Translations under genes and position numbers: made by a program
Origin: CALDTK01 sp965213735
GTDB lineage: Bacteria; Bacteroidota; Bacteroidia; Chitinophagales; Saprospiraceae
Assembly: GCA_965213735.1 (NCBI GenBank)
Contig: CBDCAB010000005.1
Coordinates: 1,488,001-1,552,000 of the forward strand
Length of the DNA: 64,000 nucleotides
Reading direction: 5' to 3'
In this document: piece after piece, positions 44,034-49,540 of the stretch
Layout of the letters: every line of letters begins with the position of its first letter
Numbering within the stretch: the stretch's first letter is position 1
The notes under the pieces: model-generated
Seen by the model: the letters and a program-made list of their open reading frames with translations, nothing else
What the model was told of the DNA's origin: nothing
Databases searched by the model: none

Positions 44034-45680
44034 ATGGAATTTCTCTTTATCATCCTCGGCATTCTCGTCGGGGCTATCGTTGGTTTCTTCATCGGGAAAT
44101 CAACCGCCAAAAACAGCAGCGCCGAAATAGAAGCTGCAGCTCAGGCGCAGGCAAAGCAAGTTTTGGCGAAAGCTGAACAAGACGCCGCTAACATTACCGA
44201 ACGCGCCGAAAATCGCAACGAGGAAATAAAGCAGCGCAAAATCAAAGAAAATAAAGAACGCGTTGCCAAAGCCCGCAAAGAGGCAGAAAAAATTAGACGA
44301 GAGGCCATTGCCGAAGCCAAGGACAAAGAAGCTGAAATTAGAAAACTCGAAAGCAGCTTCCAGAGCCAACACGATAAAATCCGTAACGCCCAGAGCGAAC
44401 TCGACAAGGCCCGCAACGACTTCGAAAGCGAGCAGCGAGTAGTCGAGGAAGAACGCAAAACAGTCGAAAACCGCCAGCAAGCCCTCCACGCCCGCGAACA
44501 GGAGCTGACGCAAAAGAGCGAAGAGCATATTCTCGCGCTCGAAAAAGTAGCTGGACTTTCACAAGCCGAGGCCAAAGAGGAAATGATAACGGCTGTGCGG
44601 CAAAAGGCCGAAACAGATGCTCTCGCCATACAAAAGCAGGTGATTCAAGATGCGCATAACAGCGCTGCTAAAGAGGCGAAAAAAATCGTCATCCAAACTA
44701 TCCAACGGCAGTGCGCGGAGACCACAATTGAGAATACGGTAAGTGTTTTCAAAATCGATTCTGATGATATAAAAGGTCAAATCATTGGTCGTGAAGGCCG
44801 CAATATTCGCGCGCTCGAAGCTGCGACTGGCGCCGAACTCGTAGTAGATGATACCCCAGAAGTAATTGTTATTTCGAGCTTCGACCCGGTAAGACGTGAA
44901 TTATGTCGGCTTGCGCTAAAACAGCTGGTTGCAGACCGTCGTATACAGCCCCAGCGCATTGAGGAAGTAGTGAGCAAAGTGCGCAAAGAACTCGACGCTC
45001 AAATCGCGGAAATCGGAGAGGAGACAGTAATTAAGTTGGATATACATGGCCTCGATCCGTACCTGGTGAAAATGGTTGGCCGCATGCGCTTCCGGTCGAG
45101 TTATGGACAGAACCTGCTGCGCCACTCCATTGAGACAGCCAACCTCTGCGCCACTATGGCCGTCGAATTAGGCCTCAACCGCAAGCAAGCTCAAGCCGCT
45201 AAACGCGCCGGACTGCTGCACGACATTGGTAAGGTCGTCGAAGACCAAACCGAGCTTTCTCACGCCCTAGTCGGCATGGAAATTTGCAAAAAGCATGGCG
45301 AATCCGCTGCTGTATGTAATGCTGTAGGCGCTCACCACGACGAGATTGAGATGAATAACATCCTTTCGCCTATCATCCAAGCCTGCGATGCTATCTCTGG
45401 TAGCCGACCTGGTGCTCGTCGCGAAATCCTCGAAAGCTACCTCGAGCGCATTGGCGAACTCGAACAGATAGCCCTCAAGCACCGCGGCGTCGAAAAGGCG
45501 TTTGCGATGCAAGCAGGTCGCGAGCTGCGTGTAGTCGTAGAAGCTGAAAAAGTAAGCGACGAGCAAGCAGACGACATCTCTTTTCAGATATCACAAAAGA
45601 TTCAGGACGAAATGCAGTACCCTGGTCAGATCAAAGTGATGGTGATTCGGGAGAAGCGAGCAGTCACTTTCGCACGCTAA
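44034..45680 (+). CDS. rny: Ribonuclease Y
   Basis: A 548-residue membrane-tethered endoribonuclease that initiates mRNA decay. The N-terminus is a membrane helix (FIILGILVGAIVGFFIGK), followed by a ~150-residue coiled coil (44160 onward, rich in A/E/K/R), a KH domain (DIKGQIIGREGRNIRALEA, ~residue 243) and an HD hydrolase domain with LLHDIGKVVED (~395) and later VCNAVGAHHDEIEM. All key motifs are intact. The coiled coil contains VLAKAE, encoded by one copy of the dispersed 14-mer motif (44160-44173). Confidence 0.96.
   Translation: MEFLFIILGILVGAIVGFFIGKSTAKNSSAEIEAAAQAQAKQVLAKAEQDAANITERAENRNEEIKQRKIKENKERVAKARKEAEKIRREAIAEAKDKEAEIRKLESSFQSQHDKIRNAQSELDKARNDFESEQRVVEEERKTVENRQQALHAREQELTQKSEEHILALEKVAGLSQAEAKEEMITAVRQKAETDALAIQKQVIQDAHNSAAKEAKKIVIQTIQRQCAETTIENTVSVFKIDSDDIKGQIIGREGRNIRALEAATGAELVVDDTPEVIVISSFDPVRRELCRLALKQLVADRRIQPQRIEEVVSKVRKELDAQIAEIGEETVIKLDIHGLDPYLVKMVGRMRFRSSYGQNLLRHSIETANLCATMAVELGLNRKQAQAAKRAGLLHDIGKVVEDQTELSHALVGMEICKKHGESAAVCNAVGAHHDEIEMNNILSPIIQACDAISGSRPGARREILESYLERIGELEQIALKHRGVEKAFAMQAGRELRVVVEAEKVSDEQADDISFQISQKIQDEMQYPGQIKVMVIREKRAVTFAR
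44160..44173 (+). repeat. Dispersed motif GTTTTGGCGAAAGC in rny
   Basis: Exact copy read as VLAKA in the RNase Y coiled coil. Confidence 0.85.
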
Positions 45681-45708
45681 TGTGATGAGCTCGCGCTACG
45701 GGTAGGCT

Positions 45709-45716
45709 TACATTCG
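45709..45716 (+). promoter_or_regulatory. Candidate -7 box (TACATTCG)
   Basis: TACATTCG is one base from TAnnTTTG and lies six bases before the GTG start of the exchanger gene. Confidence 0.4.
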
Positions 45717-45722
45717 CCGCCT

Positions 45723-46643
45723 GTGGATTTCGGCATCGTAAGTTATATCGCCATTTTTGTGGTGAGCCTGGTGGCCTTGCTCAAGGCTTCCGATTGGTTT
45801 GTTGACTCTAGCGAGCGCATAGGTTTATCCCTTGGCATATCGCCATTTGTGATTGGGGTGACGATTGTGGCTTTTGGGACTAGTCTACCCGAACTGGCGA
45901 GCAGCGTGCTAGCGGTAGTCAACGGTGAGCCGGGTATCGTCACCGGCAACGTGCTGGGTTCTAATGTGGCCAATATTTGCCTCGTTTTAGGCTGTGTGGC
46001 AGCATTTACGGGCACTATTCGTATGGAAGGCGCTGTCCTCGACATTGATGTGCCGGTGCTGGTGGGCTCGGCCCTCGCACTTTGGGCAGTGAGTTTCGAT
46101 GGGGCTGTTGATTGGCTCGACGGGCTGCTATTAATTGGCCTGTTGGTGGTGTTTCTCATCAACTCGTTTAGGAGCCACGGCGGTGATGAGAGCGTGCGAG
46201 TAGCAGCAGGATGGAAGGCTTACGCGCTGCTGCTGCTAGGTGCGGTGGGTGTGTATTTTGGAGCGAAGTACACCGTAGAAAGCATTACAACCCTGAGCGG
46301 TGCAATGGGCATCCCGAGCAGTGTTATCGCAGCCACGATGGTAGCGGTAGGTACCAGCCTGCCTGAGATCATCGTGAGTCTTGCCGCAGCCCGCAAAGGC
46401 AAGTCGAGTATGGCCGTTGGCAATGTGATCGGCTCCAACATCTTCAACACTTTTGGCGTGATGGGAATTCCTGCCTTGCTTGGCGATATTCCTACTCCCG
46501 CTAGTGAAGTTGGTTTCGTGTTGCCGTACATGATTGGACTCACCGTCTTGCTTGGATTTTTGACTGCTGCCAACAACGTGAGCCGCTGGGAAGGGGTGAT
46601 GCTACTGGGGCTGTATGTCGTGTTTTTGCTTCAGCTATTCTAG
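45723..46643 (+). CDS. Calcium/sodium antiporter (CaCA superfamily)
   Basis: A 306-residue inner-membrane cation exchanger with about ten helices. The two inverted alpha-repeats are clear: FGTSLPELASSVLAVVNG and GNVLGSNVANICLVLG in the first half, GTSLPEIIVSLAAARKG and GNVIGSNIFNTFGVMG in the second. The start is GTG at 45723, which places a hydrophobic helix at once (DFGIVSYIAIFVVSLVALL). It probably exports Ca2+ in exchange for Na+ or H+. The gene is 42 bases after rny but carries its own promoter-like box. Confidence 0.94.
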   Translation: MDFGIVSYIAIFVVSLVALLKASDWFVDSSERIGLSLGISPFVIGVTIVAFGTSLPELASSVLAVVNGEPGIVTGNVLGSNVANICLVLGCVAAFTGTIRMEGAVLDIDVPVLVGSALALWAVSFDGAVDWLDGLLLIGLLVVFLINSFRSHGGDESVRVAAGWKAYALLLLGAVGVYFGAKYTVESITTLSGAMGIPSSVIAATMVAVGTSLPEIIVSLAAARKGKSSMAVGNVIGSNIFNTFGVMGIPALLGDIPTPASEVGFVLPYMIGLTVLLGFLTAANNVSRWEGVMLLGLYVVFLLQLF

Positions 46644-46728
46644 GGCGATCACATGCACTTGCAAGCCCGTTTTCGAGAGTTCACAGACACTTAATGCCGC
46701 TGAGCCTCCGAACCGCCAGCAGCTTAGC

Positions 46729-46736
46729 TAAGTTTG
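46729..46736 (+). promoter_or_regulatory. Candidate -7 box (TAAGTTTG)
   Basis: TAAGTTTG matches TAnnTTTG exactly and lies 23 bases before the ATG at 46760 of the T9SS cargo gene. No convincing -33 element. Confidence 0.45.
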
Positions 46737-46759
46737 TGACTACGAACCCCGCATCCAAC

Positions 46760-47854
46760 ATGATGAAATTTCTACTTGCTACACTTCTCGCAGCTGTTGT
46801 TGCCACACTCGGCACGGCTCAACTGTACGATGCTGACTTTTCCAATGAGGGTGATGGAATTCCAGATCACAGCACCAGCAATCCACCAGCTCCGGGTCCT
46901 TTTGCTGTGATGGGAGGCACGCCACCGAATAGCTGGACAGCGGGCTATAGTTCAACCCCTTCCACAGATAACAGTGATAATGAGTTCAGTGTCAACGGTG
47001 GCGTTCTGCGGATTCAAGACTTTGGGGGCACAGGCACTTTTGCGAGTGCGTCTATTGACGTTTCTGCTCTAAACTTTGTCGATATTACCGCAACAGGCAT
47101 TTTTATAGGCTCTGATGTGCAAAATGCAGCGGGTGAATTCTTTGAGTACTACTACAGCCTCGATGGGGGTGCCCCAGTAACTACGCAGGTAGTGGGTGGT
47201 AATCAAGGTGATCCAGCTAACTACAACGTCACTAACTTAGATGTGTCTGCAGCTAGCACTTTGGTTGTGGGTTTCACTTTTGATGTCAATGGAGCAGGCG
47301 ATGGTTATGAGATTGCCTCCTACACAGTCACTAATGCTGGCACGCTGCCAGTCACTCTTACCTCGTTTAGTGCCAGAAAAGCTGGTCAGGAGGCGATACT
47401 AGAGTGGGCAGTCGCTCAAGAAATCAACAATGACTACTTTGAGGTCGAAGTCAGCCGTAGCAGTGCTGATTTTGCAGGAGTGGAGCGCATCCAGGGTGCG
47501 GGCACTTCCAATGTGGAGTCAGTTTATCACTACGCCTTCACCAGCTCCGGTAGTGGCACTTACTATTTCCGCCTCAAGCAGGTCGACTTTGATGGAAGCG
47601 CCACCTACTCCGATGTAGTACAGGTGAGCTTTGGTGGTCGCGGCGGCATGCATGTGCTAGGCAATACGGTCAAGGATCGCCTCCAGCTCGAGCTCGAATC
47701 TCCAGCTGACCTGGTGATCGTCAACATGGCGGGTACGGTTGTCATGAAGCAGCACATCGCCACGCCAGGTCGCACCAGCATCGATGTCAGCCAACTGGCC
47801 AATGGCATCTACCTCATCAGCAATGGGCAGACCACGCGCAGATTTGTGAAGTAG
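46760..47854 (+). CDS. T9SS-exported protein with C-terminal sorting domain
   Basis: A 364-residue secreted protein. ATG-ATG at 46760/46763 begins a signal peptide (KFLLATLLAAVVATLGTAQ). The mature N-terminal ~170 residues form a beta-rich domain with many Asp/Gly/Asn (YDADFSNEGDGIPDHSTSNP). The next part, LPVTLTSFSARKAGQEAILEWA, is the linker/Ig-like segment typical before T9SS sorting tails, and the end (LVIVNMAGTVVMKQHI, LANGIYLISNGQTTRRFVK) matches the type A sorting domain. Function of the cargo is unknown. The stop codon overlaps the first unit of a heptamer array. Confidence 0.85.
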   Translation: MMKFLLATLLAAVVATLGTAQLYDADFSNEGDGIPDHSTSNPPAPGPFAVMGGTPPNSWTAGYSSTPSTDNSDNEFSVNGGVLRIQDFGGTGTFASASIDVSALNFVDITATGIFIGSDVQNAAGEFFEYYYSLDGGAPVTTQVVGGNQGDPANYNVTNLDVSAASTLVVGFTFDVNGAGDGYEIASYTVTNAGTLPVTLTSFSARKAGQEAILEWAVAQEINNDYFEVEVSRSSADFAGVERIQGAGTSNVESVYHYAFTSSGSGTYYFRLKQVDFDGSATYSDVVQVSFGGRGGMHVLGNTVKDRLQLELESPADLVIVNMAGTVVMKQHIATPGRTSIDVSQLANGIYLISNGQTTRRFVK

Positions 47855-47922
47855 CACCTAGCCCCCAGCCCCCAGCCCCCAGCACCTAACACCCAGCCCC
47901 CAGCACCTAGCGCCCAGAGCCC
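47853..47922. repeat. AGCACCC/AGCCCCC heptamer array overlapping a stop codon
   Basis: Ten 7-bp units (AGCACCT, AGCCCCC x3, AGCACCT, AACACCC, AGCCCCC, AGCACCT, AGCGCCC, AGAGCCC). The first AG belongs to the TAG stop of the T9SS cargo gene. It is followed by CTAATGTGCCTGCTTAGCCGC and hairpin element A. Confidence 0.93.
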
Positions 47923-47943
47923 CTAATGTGCCTGCTTAGCCGC

Positions 47944-48017
47944 GGTACCCGACGGACCTGATCTGGATGTTCTTACTGAAAGTTGGAAAGGGCTAGTGAT
48001 CAGGTACGTCGGGTACC
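47944..48017. repeat. 74-bp hairpin element A (REP-like)
   Basis: Left arm GGTACCCGACGGACCTGATC (47944-47963) is inverted at 47998-48017 with one mismatch; a 34-base spacer lies between. It is one of five near-identical copies, all in the same orientation, flanking the RAYT gene. Confidence 0.95.
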
Positions 48018-48021
48018 ACCC

Positions 48022-48056
48022 AGCACCCAGCACCCAGCACCCAGCCCCTAGAGCCC
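48022..48056. repeat. Heptamer array between elements A and B
   Basis: AGCACCC x3, AGCCCCT, AGAGCCC, then the shared segment CTAATGTGCGTGCTTAGCCG before element B. Confidence 0.93.
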
Positions 48057-48077
48057 CTAATGTGCGTGCTTAGCCGC

Positions 48078-48151
48078 GGTACCCGACGGACCTGATCTGG
48101 ATGTTCTTTCTGAAAGTTGGAAAAGGCTAGTGATCAGGTCCGTCGGGTACC
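48078..48151. repeat. 74-bp hairpin element B (REP-like)
   Basis: Arms 48078-48097 and 48132-48151 are perfectly complementary over 20 bp. The spacer differs from copy A at very few positions. Confidence 0.95.
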
Positions 48152-48155
48152 ACCC

Positions 48156-48203
48156 AGCCCCCAGCCCCCAGCGCCTAGCCCCCAGCACCCAACCCCCAAC
48201 CCC
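48156..48203. repeat. Heptamer array abutting the RAYT stop codon
   Basis: Units AGCCCCC x2, AGCGCCT, AGCCCCC, AGCACCC, AACCCCC, AACCCCT. The last unit reaches the TGA (minus strand) of the transposase gene. Confidence 0.92.
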
Positions 48204-48881
48204 TCACTTAATCCCAAAAAAGCTTTCCTCATCGAAATTAATAAAGGATTGACCAAAATTAGCCATGTATGTCTTGTGATAAGTTATGTAAGCTTGTTTG
48301 CCTCCAAATCCAGCATAGAGTTCATCATAATTGATAAATTCGTACTGCTTACCGAGAGAGGTATAGGGGTAGGAGTCGGTAGCTTTACCTAGATGATGCT
48401 TTGCGAAATTAAGATCGACATAGCACACGAGGCCTCTCGAGAAGCCTAGGTTAGTTGTTTCTACCCTGCGGATAGGTCGAAACATTAGTGGACCCTTCCG
48501 ATTAGTCTTACTGTTAAAATATCCAGTGTAACTATTCATAGCTGCACCAGCTAGCTGCCCAACATATGCAGTGTAGCTCATTTCTCTCCTTAAAAATTTT
48601 GCATCATTAAGCCCCCTAAACTCATTGGGCATTAACTGCACCCCTTCAATCAGCTCCCAAACGCTTTTCAGTCGCACAGCAATGTGGAAGTGGTTGGGGA
48701 TTAAGCAGAAGGCATATATCTCACAGAAAAACCTAAAACGACTTCCAAGGAGCGCTATGAATGTTAGGTAATCTTCAGGAGAAAGGAAGCAATCATTTAA
48801 GTGTACGGCGTGGTTATATAAATGGTAATGTTTTTCTGGTACCCAATCTTGTACATATTTGTTTTTTCTATAGGTTGCCAT
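48204..48881 (-). CDS. REP-associated tyrosine transposase (RAYT, Y1/HUH family)
   Basis: A 225-residue single-strand DNA nuclease of the IS200/IS605-like Y1 transposase family, REP-associated branch. It has the HUH metal motif in IPNHFHIAVRLKS (His64, His66), the entry segment YHLYNHAVHLNDCFLSPEDY, and the family's SYTGYFNSKTNRKGPLMFRP region with candidate catalytic tyrosines Tyr118/Tyr121. The open frame is intact, so the enzyme could be active. RAYTs bind and cut palindromic REP sequences. Here five 74-bp palindromic elements flank it, two beyond its 3' end and three beyond its 5' end. RAYTs are usually single-copy domesticated genes and not mobile by themselves. Confidence 0.9.
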   Translation of the reverse strand: MATYRKNKYVQDWVPEKHYHLYNHAVHLNDCFLSPEDYLTFIALLGSRFRFFCEIYAFCLIPNHFHIAVRLKSVWELIEGVQLMPNEFRGLNDAKFLRREMSYTAYVGQLAGAAMNSYTGYFNSKTNRKGPLMFRPIRRVETTNLGFSRGLVCYVDLNFAKHHLGKATDSYPYTSLGKQYEFINYDELYAGFGGKQAYITYHKTYMANFGQSFINFDEESFFGIK

Positions 48882-49004
48882 AGGTCATTCTGATTAGGTG
48901 GTGAGACTGAAGATACCCCAAATATGACTACCTAGGTATCTGAAGTACCTAATCTCGGTTGCTAAGGCACCCAAGGCACCTGATCCATTTGGCCGCATTG
49001 CCGC

Positions 49005-49024
49005 CGTACCCGATGGACCTGATC
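49005..49024. repeat. Solitary left arm of the 74-bp element
   Basis: CGTACCCGATGGACCTGATC matches 18 of 20 bases of the left arm and is followed by TTGGCCGC and then a full element (C). It is probably the remnant of a partial duplication. Confidence 0.8.
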
Positions 49025-49032
49025 TTGGCCGC

Positions 49033-49106
49033 GGTACCCGACGGACCTGATCTGGATGTTCTTTCTGAAAGTCGGATAAAGCTAGTGATCAGGTCCGTCG
49101 GGTACC
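49033..49106. repeat. 74-bp hairpin element C (REP-like)
   Basis: Arms 49033-49052 and 49087-49106 are perfect complements. Same orientation as A, B, D and E; first copy upstream of the transposase start. Confidence 0.95.
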
Positions 49107-49110
49107 ACCC

Positions 49111-49173
49111 AGCCCCCAGCCCCCAGCACCCAGCACCCAGCCCCCAGCCCCCAGCCCCCAGCACCCAGCACCC
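49111..49173. repeat. Heptamer array between elements C and D
   Basis: Nine units of AGCCCCC/AGCACCC in tandem. The opposite strand has G-runs spaced by 2-4 bases and could form G-quadruplexes. Confidence 0.94.
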
Positions 49174-49193
49174 TAAAGTGCCTGCTTAGCCCA

Positions 49194-49267
49194 GGTACCC
49201 GACGGACCTGATCTGGATGTTCTTCCTGAAAGTTGGAAAGGGCTAGCGATCAGGTCCGTCGGGTACC
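49194..49267. repeat. 74-bp hairpin element D (REP-like)
   Basis: Arms 49194-49213 and 49248-49267, perfect 20-bp complements, 34-base spacer. Confidence 0.95.
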
Positions 49268-49271
49268 ACCC

Positions 49272-49327
49272 AGCACCCAGCCCCTAGCCCCCAGCCCCCA
49301 GCACCCAGCCCCCAGCCCCCAGCACCC
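49272..49327. repeat. Heptamer array after element D
   Basis: Eight units (AGCACCC, AGCCCCT, AGCCCCC x2, AGCACCC, AGCCCCC x2, AGCACCC), interrupted at 49328 by a second type of hairpin. Confidence 0.93.
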
Positions 49328-49328
49328 A

Positions 49329-49352
49329 CCTGACCACATCATTGTGGTCAGG
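49329..49352. repeat. 24-bp hairpin, copy 1
   Basis: CCTGACCACA-TCAT-TGTGGTCAGG: a perfect 10-bp stem with a 4-base loop, inserted between heptamer units. An identical copy is at 49496-49519. Confidence 0.92.
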
Positions 49353-49388
49353 CCAGCCCCCAGCACCCCAAAGTGCCTGCTTAGCCGC

Positions 49389-49462
49389 GGTACCCGACGG
49401 ACCTGATCTGGATGTTCTTTCTGAAAGTCGGATAAAGCTAGTGATCAGGTCCGTCGGGTACC
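49389..49462. repeat. 74-bp hairpin element E (REP-like)
   Basis: Arms 49389-49408 and 49443-49462, perfect complements. Preceded by AAAGTGCCTGCTTAGCCGC, the same leader as elements A, B and D (with small differences). Confidence 0.95.
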
Positions 49463-49466
49463 ACCC

Positions 49467-49535
49467 AGCACCCAGCCCCCAGCACCCAGCACCCACCTGA
49501 CCACATCATTGTGGTCAGGCCAGCCCCCAGCACCT
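49467..49535. repeat. Heptamer array with embedded 24-bp hairpin, copy 2
   Basis: AGCACCC, AGCCCCC, AGCACCC, AGCACCC, then hairpin CCTGACCACA-TCAT-TGTGGTCAGG at 49496-49519, then AGCCCCC and AGCACCT. It ends five bases before the stop codon of the S8 peptidase gene. Confidence 0.92.
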
Positions 49536-49540
49536 TGCCC

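Noticed and set aside
48204..48881. Full IS200/IS605 insertion sequence
   Set aside because: The sequence fits the RAYT branch, there is no TnpB/IscB partner, and the flanking palindromes are repeated modules and not single left and right ends.
47853..49540. Possible CRISPR array
   Set aside because: Repeats are irregularly spaced 74-bp palindromes separated by heptamer arrays of variable length, not unique spacers, and there are no cas genes.
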